DNA of 64,000 bases from Lachnospiraceae bacterium (GTDB lineage: Bacteria; Bacillota; Clostridia; Lachnospirales; Lachnospiraceae), in assembly GCA_021770345.1 (NCBI GenBank), contig JAETRD010000004.1, positions 186,001-250,000 of the forward strand. Reading direction: 5' to 3'. Below are positions 42,814 through 51,494 of this stretch, piece by piece. Each line of letters starts with the position of its first letter. Position 1 is the first letter of the stretch. The notes beneath the pieces are model-generated. The model was not told the origin of the DNA, made no database searches, and saw only the letters and a list, made by a program, of their open reading frames with translations. Position numbers and translations under genes: made by a program.

Positions 42814-43518
42814 ATGGCAGCAAAACAAAAAATTTTAATCGTAGACGACGACAACAATATCGCAGAGTTAATCTCTCTGTATCTGACAAAAGAATGTTTT
42901 GACACCAAAATCGTCAATGACGGCGAGGAGGCTCTGACCGCCTTCGAGCAGTACAATCCGAATCTGATTCTGCTTGACCTGATGCTGCCTGGTATTGACG
43001 GCTATCAGGTCTGCAGGGAGGTGCGGGCCAAAGCCAATGTTCCGATTATCATGCTCTCCGCAAAAGGGGAAATCTTCGACAAGGTTTTGGGGCTTGAGCT
43101 GGGCGCGGACGACTACATGATGAAGCCCTTTGATTCCAAGGAGCTTGTGGCGCGCGTAAAGGCTGTTTTAAGACGTTATCAGCCTGCCCGGGCGGAGGAG
43201 CCCGCTCCGGAACTCAAATGCGTCAAATACGACAATCTGGTCGTGAACCTGTCCAATTACTCCGTGATCTACCGTGGAAAGGCCGTCGATATGCCGCCGA
43301 AAGAACTGGAGCTTTTGTATTTCCTGGCCTCCTCCCCCAATCAGGTCTTTACCAGAGAACAGCTTCTCGATCACATCTGGGGCTATGAATACATCGGCGA
43401 CACCCGCACGGTGGACGTACATGTGAAGCGCCTCCGTGAGAAGATTAAGGACTGTGCCAACTGGAGCCTTGCAACGGTCTGGGGAATCGGCTATAAATTC
43501 GAGGTCAGAGACTTATGA
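42814..43518 (+). CDS. OmpR/PhoB-family response regulator
   Basis: 234 residues. The receiver domain has the acidic pocket (ILIVDDDNNI) and the phospho-acceptor Asp 55 in LILLDLMLPG, then the conserved Lys in DDYMMKPFD. A winged helix-turn-helix with LELLYFLASSPNQVFTREQL and TVDVHVKRLREKI follows. It is coupled to the kinase gene by a four-base ATGA overlap. AAAGG lies upstream of the ATG. Its signal and target genes cannot be told; it may be co-transcribed with mutS2. Confidence 0.93.
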   Translation: MAAKQKILIVDDDNNIAELISLYLTKECFDTKIVNDGEEALTAFEQYNPNLILLDLMLPGIDGYQVCREVRAKANVPIIMLSAKGEIFDKVLGLELGADDYMMKPFDSKELVARVKAVLRRYQPARAEEPAPELKCVKYDNLVVNLSNYSVIYRGKAVDMPPKELELLYFLASSPNQVFTREQLLDHIWGYEYIGDTRTVDVHVKRLREKIKDCANWSLATVWGIGYKFEVRDL

Positions 43519-44936
43519 AGCGCAGACTCTATCTAAAACTGCTTGCCGGGTATGCGCTCTACGGCATCATCGGATTTCTCATCATCGCGACCTTTACCTA
43601 TCACGCCACTTTTACGTTTGTGGAACGGCGTGAGGCAGCCAGCCTGTACCGGGAATCCGCGCAGATTTCCTCCACCTATGCAGAGCACTATTTTTCGAAA
43701 TCCTTAACGCTCGACGAGACAAAAACCCAGCTTAACACCTTAAGCGCCTATCTTTCCGCCGAAATCTGGATTGTGGATACACGCGGCAAAATGCTTGTCA
43801 ACACCGCACATCCCGAGCTTGCCGAGAGCGGTGAGGTCGTCGAGGGTTTTGATATCACGGACTTCGGCAGCAGCTACTACCGGACCGGAAATTTTTACGG
43901 TCATTTCACCGGAGATACCTTAAGCGTGCTCTCCCCGATCACGGTCAATTACAAAGTGCGCGGCTATGTGCTGATACATAAACCGGTAAATTCCGTTATT
44001 TCTTATGCCAACGGCCTGACCGCGCTCTCCTATCAGACCCTTGCGCTTTTATTTCTGGCTGCTTTCGTCGTGTTGATTTTATTTACCTATATTGTTTACA
44101 TTCCAATCCGGAAAATTAACCGCGGAGCCAAGGCGTATGCCGAGGGGAATTTTGAGGAACAGATTGATGTCCATTCCAACGATGAGATCGGGTATCTGGC
44201 CGCCTCCCTGAATTACATGGCAAACGAGCTGCACACGCTCGAGGATGACCAGCGGAAGTTTATCTCCAACGTCTCCCATGATTTCCGTTCCCCACTGACC
44301 TCGATCAAAGGTTATGTGGAAGCGATCTTAGACGGCACAATCCCTGCCGAGATGCAGGAGAAATATTTGAATATTATCCTCTTTGAGACGGAACGCTTAA
44401 ACAAACTGACCCAAAGCCTCCTTGAGCTGAACAAATTCGGCTCCCACGGCGTCATCTTAGACATCACAAATTTTGACATCAACTACACCATCCGCATGAC
44501 GGCTCAGACTTTCGAGGGAATCTGCACGGAAAAACATATCACGTTTCACCTGATTCTAAGCGGCGAAACGCTCTATGTCTCCGCAGACATGAGCAAAATC
44601 CAGCAGGTGATCTACAACTTAATCGACAATGCCATCAAGTTCAGCCATCCCGATTCCACAATCACAATCGAGACCACGGAAAAGAACGAAAAAGTTTTTG
44701 TCTCGGTGAAAGATACGGGAATCGGCATCCCGAAAGACAGCATCAAAAAAATTTGGGATCGCTTTTACAAGACCGATTTGTCCCGCGGCAAAGATAAGAA
44801 GGGAACCGGCCTCGGGCTCTCTATCGTAAAGGAGGTTATCGGCGCACACGGGGAGAATATCAACTGTATCAGCACCGAGGGCGTCGGAACGGAATTCATT
44901 TTTACACTCCCGTTAGCCAAAGACAGTGATTCCTAA
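43515..44936 (+). CDS. Sensor histidine kinase
   Basis: 473 residues. Two membrane helices (about 10-30 and 174-197) flank an extracytoplasmic sensor of about 140 residues. A HAMP linker (IPIRKINRGAKAYAEGNFEE), the dimerisation domain with His 255 in FISNVSHDFRSPLTSIKGY, and the ATPase domain with QVIYNLIDNAIKFS, VKDTGIGIP and GTGLGLSIVKEV follow. It should phosphorylate the regulator encoded just upstream, with which it overlaps by four bases. The ligand is unknown. Confidence 0.93.
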   Translation: MKRRLYLKLLAGYALYGIIGFLIIATFTYHATFTFVERREAASLYRESAQISSTYAEHYFSKSLTLDETKTQLNTLSAYLSAEIWIVDTRGKMLVNTAHPELAESGEVVEGFDITDFGSSYYRTGNFYGHFTGDTLSVLSPITVNYKVRGYVLIHKPVNSVISYANGLTALSYQTLALLFLAAFVVLILFTYIVYIPIRKINRGAKAYAEGNFEEQIDVHSNDEIGYLAASLNYMANELHTLEDDQRKFISNVSHDFRSPLTSIKGYVEAILDGTIPAEMQEKYLNIILFETERLNKLTQSLLELNKFGSHGVILDITNFDINYTIRMTAQTFEGICTEKHITFHLILSGETLYVSADMSKIQQVIYNLIDNAIKFSHPDSTITIETTEKNEKVFVSVKDTGIGIPKDSIKKIWDRFYKTDLSRGKDKKGTGLGLSIVKEVIGAHGENINCISTEGVGTEFIFTLPLAKDSDS

Positions 44937-44947
44937 TCCCCTTTGCC

Positions 44948-44976
44948 TTGACTTTGCATTTTATTTTACTTAAACT
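44948..44976 (+). promoter_or_regulatory. Sigma-A promoter of the PilZ-domain gene
   Basis: TTGACT (44948-44953), a 17-bp spacer and TAAACT (44971-44976), beginning 12 bases after the kinase stop. It would give a leader of about 30 bases. Confidence 0.55.
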
Positions 44977-45013
44977 ACATATGTATTCTTATAAACAAAT
45001 TGAGGTGAACTCT

Positions 45014-45586
45014 ATGATAAAAATGAAAAATCTTGAAAACTGCAGAATCATTCTCCACAGTCCCAAAACGGGACAGGCGATTGCAGAAACCTATATTACT
45101 TCCTATAACAACACGCGCCGTCTGCTGCATGTACACGCGGATGAGCTTTCCACTCTGCATCGACAGCCCATCCGTGGACTTATTTTTGGAAAAGATATGG
45201 TCTACGAGGTATTCGGCGTTCTCACAAACCGCGTGATATCCAACGAGCGTGAAATCACGCTCTATCGCGAATCGGAGATCAATCACCGCAAAAGCATCCG
45301 TTATGACATCGATATGCCGGCGATCATAACCTCCGTCACCCATTACCACAAGAATGTCCCCGAGCACCATAACGCTGCCTGCACCGCGCATATTATCAAT
45401 ATGAGCGCCACCGGTATTCTGCTGCAGGCTCCGGCCGGAAATATTGACGTCGGCGATCTTATTAAAATTACCGCCATCAAAAATCTGCTGCGGCTGCGCA
45501 TCGAGTGCAAAGTTGTCCGGCTGCAGGACTGCAACATCCAGTCCGACTGGTTTGGGTGCACGATTCTCTCCATCAAAAACGAATAA
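45014..45586 (+). CDS. PilZ-domain protein (c-di-GMP effector)
   Basis: 190 residues. An N-terminal YcgR-like beta domain (about 1-90) precedes a C-terminal PilZ domain with the c-di-GMP signature RKSIRYDIDMPAII and NMSATGILLQAPA. The first Arg pair and the (D/N)xSxxG motif are both present, so binding is likely. The frame opens at 44948, but the ATG at 45014 has GAGGTG six bases upstream and its own promoter. Motility, adhesion and polysaccharide output are typical roles of this family; none is shown by the neighbours. Confidence 0.88.
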   Translation: MIKMKNLENCRIILHSPKTGQAIAETYITSYNNTRRLLHVHADELSTLHRQPIRGLIFGKDMVYEVFGVLTNRVISNEREITLYRESEINHRKSIRYDIDMPAIITSVTHYHKNVPEHHNAACTAHIINMSATGILLQAPAGNIDVGDLIKITAIKNLLRLRIECKVVRLQDCNIQSDWFGCTILSIKNE

Positions 45587-45608
45587 AAACGTGTTTCGGC
45601 ACGCATCA

Positions 45609-45650
45609 AAAATCCCGGCCACAGAACATATGTCCTGCGGCCGGGATTTT
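45609..45650. terminator. Bidirectional terminator between the PilZ gene and rplQ
   Basis: AAAATCCCGGCC (45609-45620) pairs perfectly with GGCCGGGATTTT (45639-45650). T runs follow on both strands, so it can end the PilZ transcript and the whole ribosomal protein cluster. Confidence 0.92.
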
Positions 45651-45676
45651 AATATGTCACTTACAAAGTCACACTT

Positions 45677-46213
45677 TTATACTAACTCTAACAGTACTTC
45701 TAACGCGCCGTCGCCCTTGCGCTGTCCGATCTTAATGATTCTTGTGTAACCGCCGTTGCGGTCTGCGTATTTCGGAGCAACCTCGTCAAACAGCTTTGCT
45801 ACAAGATCCACCTCTTTGGTGTTTTTCTTTCTTCCGGCTGCCTCTGAGGGAACTTCCTTTACCGGATAGAGAACCTTTAACATCTCTCTGCGCGCGTGGA
45901 GACGGGAAGGCATATCCTTCTTGATCGTCTTCTCAACTTCGTCATATACGGTAACTTTCTTACCGTCCACAACCTCTTTCACACGCTTGCCGTCTTTGTC
46001 TTTGCGGGCAACTTTTGCCTTTACGGTAACTTCTTCGTAGTTGTCCTTCTCTTTCACTGCGAGAGCGATCAATCCCTCCGCAATCTTACGGACCTCTTTT
46101 GCCTTTGCCTCTGTGGTAACAATCTTACCGTTGTTGATCAGTGCGGTCACCTGACCTCTGAGCAGTGCCTTTCTCTGGTCGGATGTTCTGCTTAATTTAC
46201 GATACTTTGCCAT
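45677..46213 (-). CDS. rplQ: 50S ribosomal protein L17
   Basis: 178 residues, starting [20 protein letters not shown]. It is some 50 residues longer than E. coli L17: a charged insert (about 65-120, with [20 protein letters not shown]) separates the usual N-terminal part from the C-terminal [20 protein letters not shown]. The frame opens at 46249, but GGAGG precedes the ATG at 46213. It is the last gene of the cluster, 173 bases after rpoA; that gap holds a short GTGAAC/GTTCAC hairpin and no gene. Confidence 0.95.
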   Translation of the reverse strand: MAKYRKLSRTSDQRKALLRGQVTALINNGKIVTTEAKAKEVRKIAEGLIALAVKEKDNYEEVTVKAKVARKDKDGKRVKEVVDGKKVTVYDEVEKTIKKDMPSRLHARREMLKVLYPVKEVPSEAAGRKKNTKEVDLVAKLFDEVAPKYADRNGGYTRIIKIGQRKGDGALEVLLELV

Positions 46214-46386
46214 TTTTCTTTTCCTCCATTCTTCTGGTACATCCGGCAACGCCTTTTGGACTTACTCACCCGATGCAACGTGAACTTCCGCTTGCAGCAC
46301 AAACTTCGTTCACGGCGCAAAAACAAGTTTCTGCGCATTTCTGGCTACCGACATACTCCATGCCTTTTTGGTCTTACTGTTTCTGC

Positions 46387-47346
46387 CTATTCTTCTGACT
46401 GATTTAACTGAAGTCCCAGCTCTTTTAACTTTGCAAGAACTTCCTCTAAGGACTTGCGTCCTAAGTTACGAACTTTCATCATGTCCTCCGGAGTCCTGTT
46501 CGTCAATTCCTCAACGGTATTGATTCCGGCTCTCTTCAGACAGTTATAGGAGCGAACGGAGAGTTCGAGTTCATCGATGTTCATCTCAAGAACCTTCTCC
46601 TTTGCATTGTCCTCTTTCTCAATCATGACATCTGCCTGCTGTGCGGCTTCGGACAAATCGATAAAGAGACTTAAGTGCTCGCTCAATACCTTGGCCGCAA
46701 GGCTGACCGCCTCATCCGGCTCTAAGGTACCGTTGGTATATACATCCAACGTAAGCTTATCGTAATCGGTAATCTGTCCCACACGGGTATTCTCGATGGA
46801 AAGATTCACACGTTCAACCGGTGTATAGATAGAATCAATCGCGATTACACCAATCGGAACATCTTCTGTCTTGTTCTTATCCGCGCTCACATAGCCTCTG
46901 CCCTTTGTAATGGTAAGCTCCATATACAGCTTGGAATCTGCCCCGCCGTTTAAGTTGGCGATCACAAGCTCCGGATTCATAATCTGAATATCGGAGTCCA
47001 CCTGGATATCAGCCGCAGTCACTACCCCTTCGCCTTCGAATTCAATGTAAGCAACTTTCGGTTCGTTTGTAGAGCTGTTATTTCGGATGGCAAGGTTTTT
47101 GATATTCATAATAATCTCAGTCACGTCTTCCTTTACGCCCGGAATCGAACTGAACTCATGCAAAACACCGTCAATCTTAACCTGGCTGACAGCCGCACCT
47201 GGTAAAGAAGAAAGCATGATTCTTCTGAGAGAATTGCCGAGAGTGGTACCGTACCCTCTTTCCAGGGGCTCTACAACAAACTTTCCGCACTTCTTGTCTT
47301 CTGAAATTTCTGCGATTTCAATTTTTGGTTTTTGGAAATCGAACAC
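46387..47346 (-). CDS. rpoA: RNA polymerase alpha subunit
   Basis: 319 residues. The N-terminal assembly domain ([20 protein letters not shown]) and the C-terminal helix-hairpin-helix domain that touches activators and UP elements ([20 protein letters not shown]) are complete. The frame opens at 47379, but the real start is very probably GTG at 47346 (reads [13 protein letters not shown]), with AAGGAGG eight bases upstream. The alternative start would add 11 residues that cover the ribosome site. It follows rpsD by 80 bases. Confidence 0.95.
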   Translation of the reverse strand: MFDFQKPKIEIAEISEDKKCGKFVVEPLERGYGTTLGNSLRRIMLSSLPGAAVSQVKIDGVLHEFSSIPGVKEDVTEIIMNIKNLAIRNNSSTNEPKVAYIEFEGEGVVTAADIQVDSDIQIMNPELVIANLNGGADSKLYMELTITKGRGYVSADKNKTEDVPIGVIAIDSIYTPVERVNLSIENTRVGQITDYDKLTLDVYTNGTLEPDEAVSLAAKVLSEHLSLFIDLSEAAQQADVMIEKEDNAKEKVLEMNIDELELSVRSYNCLKRAGINTVEELTNRTPEDMMKVRNLGRKSLEEVLAKLKELGLQLNQSEE

Positions 47347-47426
47347 TACAAAATCCCTCCTTCTCGGGTATTTGCTCAATAAAGTTGCTAATAAGCGGAC
47401 ATAAATTGTCCGCTTAATGGCGACTC

Positions 47427-48020
47427 TTACTTCGAATATAACTCGACGATAAGCATCTCGTTCACAGGTACATCAATCTGCTCTCTGGAAGGTAATTCTT
47501 TTACAGTTCCCTGTAATTTCTCAGTGTCAACTTCTAACCAATCCGGAACCAGTCTTCCACCAGTCACTTCTATGATGTCTTTCATTCTCTGAAGACCTTT
47601 GTTCTTCTCTTTGATCTCGATCACATCGCCTGCTTTTACCAGATAAGAAGGAATGTTCACCTGCTTGCCGTTTACCAGCACAAACTTGTGGTCAACAATC
47701 TGTCTTGCCTCTCTTCTGGTTCTCGCGAAGCCCATGCGGAAGATCACGTTGTCGATTCTGGACTCCAGCATCGTCATTAAGTTCGGTCCGGTCATGCCTT
47801 TCATACGGTCTGCCTTCTCGTAGTAGTTGCGGAATGGCTTCTCCAATACACCGTAGATGAATTTTGCTTTCTGCTTCTCACGCATCTGAAGACCGTACTC
47901 GGACATTTTCTTGTTCGATCTCTTCAACTCTCTGTTGGATTTCTTATCATATCCCAAATAACTCGGCTCCAAGCCAAGTGATCTACATCTTTTCAGAACA
48001 GGAACTTTATTTACTGCCAT
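47427..48020 (-). CDS. rpsD: 30S ribosomal protein S4
   Basis: 197 residues, starting [20 protein letters not shown]. The S4 RNA-binding domain is clear ([40 protein letters not shown]). The N-terminal zinc Cys set seen in many S4 proteins is absent, so this is the zinc-free form. S4 nucleates 30S assembly and in many bacteria represses its own operon. In this cluster it lies between rpsK and rpoA; a long untranslated leader upstream of rpsM is a possible target. Confidence 0.97.
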   Translation of the reverse strand: MAVNKVPVLKRCRSLGLEPSYLGYDKKSNRELKRSNKKMSEYGLQMREKQKAKFIYGVLEKPFRNYYEKADRMKGMTGPNLMTMLESRIDNVIFRMGFARTRREARQIVDHKFVLVNGKQVNIPSYLVKAGDVIEIKEKNKGLQRMKDIIEVTGGRLVPDWLEVDTEKLQGTVKELPSREQIDVPVNEMLIVELYSK

Positions 48021-48039
48021 TTTAGCCTCTACCTCCTAA

Positions 48040-48432
48040 TTAAACTCTTCTGCGTTTCGGTGGACGACAACCATTATGAGGTACCGGAGTTACGTCTTTG
48101 ATGCTCGTAACCTCAAGACCGCATGCGGAAAGCGCACGGATTGCCGCTTCTCTTCCCGAACCCGGTCCCTTAACCATAACGTCAACCGTCTTCAAACCGT
48201 GTACTAAAGCTGCTTTTGTAGCAGTCTCAGCTGCCATCTGTGCAGCATATGGAGTAGATTTTCTTGAACCTCTGAATCCAAGACCACCGGCACTTGCCCA
48301 TGATAAAGCATTTCCCTCGGCATCCGTGATGGTTACGATCGTGTTGTTAAAAGATGCCTGGATATGTGCCTGTCCGCGTTCAACGTTTTTCTTTACGCGC
48401 TTTTTTGTCACTTTCTTTGTAACTTTAGCCAT
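48040..48432 (-). CDS. rpsK: 30S ribosomal protein S11
   Basis: 130 residues with the conserved core [20 protein letters not shown] and C-terminal [17 protein letters not shown]. The N-terminus is basic ([14 protein letters not shown]). It is a platform protein of the small subunit near the mRNA exit. It follows rpsM by 74 bases and precedes rpsD by 19 bases, the standard alpha-operon order. Confidence 0.97.
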   Translation of the reverse strand: MAKVTKKVTKKRVKKNVERGQAHIQASFNNTIVTITDAEGNALSWASAGGLGFRGSRKSTPYAAQMAAETATKAALVHGLKTVDVMVKGPGSGREAAIRALSACGLEVTSIKDVTPVPHNGCRPPKRRRV

Positions 48433-48506
48433 ATTTAAACTAACCTACTTTCTCAAAATAAAAACCACAGCGTGGCTTCCATAATAAATATTTTCTATGC
48501 TACGAA

Positions 48507-48875
48507 TTATTTTTTCTTGTTTGCAACCGTACGCTTTGGCCCTTTGCGCGTTCTTGCGTTGGTCTTTGTCTTCTGACCGCGAACCGGAAGGCCTTTTCTG
48601 TGACGGATACCGCGATAGCAGCCGATCTCCTGAAGTCTCTTGATATTCATAGCAATCTCACGCCGCAAATCACCCTCTACCATCTGTGTCTCGTCGATGA
48701 CTGCGCTGATTCTCTTAACCTCATCGTCCGTCAAATCTCTGACACGGGTATTCGGGTCTACTTTTGCCTCTGCGAGGATACGGTTGGAGCTTGTTCTACC
48801 GATTCCGTAGATATAGGTCAAACCGATCTCAACACGTTTTTCTCTTGGTAAATCTACACCTGCAATACGAGCCAT
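48507..48875 (-). CDS. rpsM: 30S ribosomal protein S13
   Basis: 122 residues starting [20 protein letters not shown], with the C-terminal tail [20 protein letters not shown] that reaches the P-site tRNA. The frame opens at 48908, but the ATG at 48875 is the universal start, with GGAGG eleven bases ahead. It is preceded by a 364-base untranslated stretch after rpmJ. Confidence 0.97.
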   Translation of the reverse strand: MARIAGVDLPREKRVEIGLTYIYGIGRTSSNRILAEAKVDPNTRVRDLTDDEVKRISAVIDETQMVEGDLRREIAMNIKRLQEIGCYRGIRHRKGLPVRGQKTKTNARTRKGPKRTVANKKK

Positions 48876-49239
48876 GTGCTTTTTAACCTCCATTAATTCA
48901 TCCGGCACTGCAAAGGCAGCTTCCCTGCCGCACAGCGTCCTGTTGTTTTATGATTCCATGCAAGCCCGACGGGGCGAGCAGCAAGCCACTTGACCTCATG
49001 GCTTTCCGGCGAAATCCGCCGTTTTCGGAAAATACGCAAAAAGCAGCTCCGTTGTCCTCCGGCCTGAAATGTGTGCTTTTGCCTCTCTCCTCTATTTGGA
49101 TGAGTCCCTTCGTGTTCTCGGTATGTAAACACGAGAGGGCAGCTGTCCCTGCTGTTTCATATGATAACAGTGCAAACAACCCTGCCGGGTGTTTCACTGC
49201 AGCCGCACATAATGAATTGATGCAAACAGGACGGAAAAA
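48876..49239 (-). other. 364-base untranslated stretch between rpmJ and rpsM
   Basis: No supported gene. A 99-residue minus-strand frame (48898-49197) lacks homology that I recognise and a ribosome site. On the transcript there are several local inverted repeats, for example near 48966-49030 (GCCGTTTTC and neighbours) and around 49110-49150. The spacing is far larger than elsewhere in the cluster and lies where E. coli has its S4-binding alpha-operon leader. A regulatory leader is plausible but not shown. Confidence 0.45.
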
Positions 49240-49353
49240 TTAACCCTGTCTCTGTTTGTGCTTCGGATTTTCACAGATGATCCGGATGCTTCCTTTTCTC
49301 TTGATGACCTTGCATTTTTCGCAAATAGGCTTAACTGATGATCTTACCTTCAC
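49240..49353 (-). CDS. rpmJ: 50S ribosomal protein L36
   Basis: 37 residues, the family length: [20 protein letters not shown], then [17 protein letters not shown]. The zinc ligands are CxxC (Cys 11 and 14), Cys 27 and His 32. The start is GTG at 49353 with AAGGAGG seven bases upstream. It follows infA by 112 bases, and that gap carries a strong promoter. Confidence 0.96.
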   Translation of the reverse strand: MKVRSSVKPICEKCKVIKRKGSIRIICENPKHKQRQG

Positions 49354-49431
49354 AGCAAATCCTCCTTTCCACAAGGGCTCTTCTTATGCAATTACGCACA
49401 AAAAGGCACTATTCAAAAGTGTCCGTTTAGC

Positions 49432-49460
49432 ATTATAGCATGAACACCATTTGTCGTCAA
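49432..49460 (-). promoter_or_regulatory. Internal promoter before rpmJ
   Basis: On the minus strand, TTGACG (49455-49460), a 17-bp spacer and TATAAT (49432-49437), directly after the infA stop. It should give extra transcription of rpmJ, rpsM, rpsK, rpsD, rpoA and rplQ. Confidence 0.75.
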
Positions 49461-49465
49461 CTATT

Positions 49466-49684
49466 TTATTTGTCTCTCCAGATAATTCTTCCCTTTGTCA
49501 AATCATACGGAGACATCTCAATCGTAACTCTGTCTCCCGGTAAAATTCGAATAAAGTTCATGCGGAGCTTTCCGCTGATGGTCGCTAAAATCTGATGTCC
49601 ATTCTCCAACTCCACTTTAAAGAATGCGTTCGGCAGCTTTTCCACCACGGTTCCCTCTACTTCGATTACATCTGCTTTTGACAT
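49466..49684 (-). CDS. infA: Translation initiation factor IF-1
   Basis: 72 residues, the normal length, an S1-like OB fold ([52 protein letters not shown]). It binds the A site of the 30S subunit during initiation. It follows the KOW-domain gene by 18 bases and has AGGAGG upstream of the ATG. Confidence 0.97.
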   Translation of the reverse strand: MSKADVIEVEGTVVEKLPNAFFKVELENGHQILATISGKLRMNFIRILPGDRVTIEMSPYDLTKGRIIWRDK

Positions 49685-49702
49685 AAATAACTCTCCTCCT
49701 GT

Positions 49703-49972
49703 TTAATGATTCTTGTCAGTATTTTTACTGCTGCAATACAGCCTGACTGCCCGCTTGACTGCAGTATCCGTAAGCGGTTCCGACAGGCAGCCTGCCACCT
49801 CCTCGGGCAGGCTTTTTATCCTCTGGATGTGCCTGAGGTTCTTTTTCTTCGGCGCATCCAGAAGCTTTGTCGTACCGTTTACAAGATACGCAAATCGTTC
49901 ATCCTTCCGTAAAACCAGATAAATGTGGTTTTTGTCATGTCCTGACAGGGATTTTGCAAATTCTGTGCTCAT
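49703..49972 (-). CDS. KOW-domain RNA-binding protein (L14e-like)
   Basis: 89 residues. An SH3-like KOW fold is suggested by AKSLSGHDKNHIYLVLRKDE, YLVNGTTKLLDAPKKKNLRH and the basic IQRIKSLPEE. Proteins of this kind sit between map and infA in many Clostridia and are thought to bind RNA or ribosomes; the role is not known. It overlaps the map stop by four bases (ATGA) and continues the operon. Confidence 0.8.
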   Translation of the reverse strand: MSTEFAKSLSGHDKNHIYLVLRKDERFAYLVNGTTKLLDAPKKKNLRHIQRIKSLPEEVAGCLSEPLTDTAVKRAVRLYCSSKNTDKNH

Positions 49973-50766
49973 CGCTTCTTTTTCCCTCCAATGCCCGCTG
50001 CAATCTCGGAATCTGTCAGTGTCAGTATCTCCGGCTCTCCCTTCGTGACGAGCACGGTGTTCTCATAGTGAGCCGACAGCGACATATCCTCCGTAATCAC
50101 GGTCCACTCGTCGTCGAGCCAGAGTACATCCGGCAGGCCGATATTGATCATCGGCTCTATCGCGAGCGTCATGCCCGGCCGCAGCCGGACGCCCCAGCGG
50201 AACTGCCGGAAATTCGGTATCTCCGGTTCCTCATGGAGCTCGCTGCCGATGCCGTGTCCGCACAGGTCGCGGACTACGCCGTAGCCGAAGCTCTCCGCAT
50301 ACTTCCCGATGGCCCGCGAGATCCGATGGAGGTGTCTGCCCGCTCTCGCATATTTGACGCCTTCAAAGAAACTCTGCCTTGTGCGCTCAATCAGAAGGCG
50401 CGCATCTCTCGAAATCTCGCCGATGCCGTGCGTCCTGGCCGCATCCGAATGGTACCCTTTGTGGATGACCCCGATGTCAAGGCTGACGATATCGCCTTCC
50501 TGAATATAATGATGCGGATGCGGGATGCCATGTACGACCTCCTCATTGACCGACACGCACACCGAAGCGGGATATCCCTGATAATTTTTGAAGGACGGTT
50601 CGCACCCATAGCTGCGAATCATTTCCTCGCCGATGCGGTCAATGTCCAGCGTGGACATTCCCGGCCTCAGTTCCTTTTCGAGGTTCTCATGAACCCTCGC
50701 CAGAATCTTTCCGGCCTCCCGCATCAGCTCAATTTCCTGAGGGGTTTTAATTGTCACCGGCATCAT
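49969..50766 (-). CDS. map: Methionine aminopeptidase, type I
   Basis: 265 residues. Metal ligands are present: Asp in DIVSLDIGV, Asp in YHSDAARTHG, His in LCGHGIGSELHEEP, Glu in TLAIEPMIN, and a final Glu in the EWTVITEDMSLSAHYENTVL block. The preceding HGIPHPHHY carries the substrate His. It removes the initiator Met from new proteins. The start (ATGATG) overlaps the adk stop by one base, so the second Met may be the true start. No N-terminal zinc finger is present. Confidence 0.95.
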   Translation of the reverse strand: MMPVTIKTPQEIELMREAGKILARVHENLEKELRPGMSTLDIDRIGEEMIRSYGCEPSFKNYQGYPASVCVSVNEEVVHGIPHPHHYIQEGDIVSLDIGVIHKGYHSDAARTHGIGEISRDARLLIERTRQSFFEGVKYARAGRHLHRISRAIGKYAESFGYGVVRDLCGHGIGSELHEEPEIPNFRQFRWGVRLRPGMTLAIEPMINIGLPDVLWLDDEWTVITEDMSLSAHYENTVLVTKGEPEILTLTDSEIAAGIGGKKKR

Positions 50767-51410
50767 TACTCACCAAGAATCGCTGTGATATCCGCAAATA
50801 CCTTCTCCATCGGCTGTGTGCCGTCCACCGATTTGAGAATACCCTGCTTCTTATAATACTCAATCAACGGCTGTGTCTGCTCGTGATATACCGTAAGGCG
50901 TTTCTGCACGGTCTCCGGCTTATCGTCGTCCCTTAAGACAACTTCATTCCCACAACGGTCACAGATTCCCTCCACCTTCGTCGGGATAGACACGATGTGG
51001 TATGTAGCTCCGCAGTTTAAGCAGGCGCGTCTGCCGCTCATACGCGTAACGATGCTCTCGTCCGGGACATCCACGTCCACCGCAAAGTCCATCTTCTGAT
51101 TGATCTTCGTAAGCGCCGCATCCAGTGCCTCGGCCTGCGGAATGGTTCTCGGAAAACCGTCTAACACAAAACCGTTTTTGCAGTCGTCCTGTCCGATTCG
51201 ATCCATTACAAGGTCACAGGTCAGCTCATCCGGCACCAGAAGTCCCTGATCCATATACTCTTTTGCTTTTCTGCCCAGCTCTGTACCGTTTTTAATGTTG
51301 GCGCGGAAAATATCCCCGGTAGAGATATGCGGGATCTCATATCTGTCTGCAATCTGTTTTGCCTGTGTTCCTTTTCCGGCTCCCGGAGCCCCTAACATAA
51401 TAATTTTCAT
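50766..51410 (-). CDS. adk: Adenylate kinase
   Basis: 214 residues. The P-loop is [13 protein letters not shown], followed by the NMP-binding domain and a long LID with four Cys (CLNCGATY and CDRCGNEV), the zinc form typical of Gram-positive bacteria. It interconverts ATP and AMP with ADP. It follows secY by 84 bases and overlaps map by one base. Confidence 0.97.
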   Translation of the reverse strand: MKIIMLGAPGAGKGTQAKQIADRYEIPHISTGDIFRANIKNGTELGRKAKEYMDQGLLVPDELTCDLVMDRIGQDDCKNGFVLDGFPRTIPQAEALDAALTKINQKMDFAVDVDVPDESIVTRMSGRRACLNCGATYHIVSIPTKVEGICDRCGNEVVLRDDDKPETVQKRLTVYHEQTQPLIEYYKKQGILKSVDGTQPMEKVFADITAILGE

Positions 51411-51494
51411 ACCTATCCCCTTTCACTGATACGAAAGCAACGCTGAACTTATAACAAGCCCAGCGTTCCTTCCCAAAATCCGGTCTCCGCCGGA

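Noticed and set aside
48898-49197. 99-residue frame on the minus strand between rpmJ and rpsM
   Set aside because: No ribosome site, no recognisable family, and composition unlike a protein. It lies in what looks like an RNA leader.
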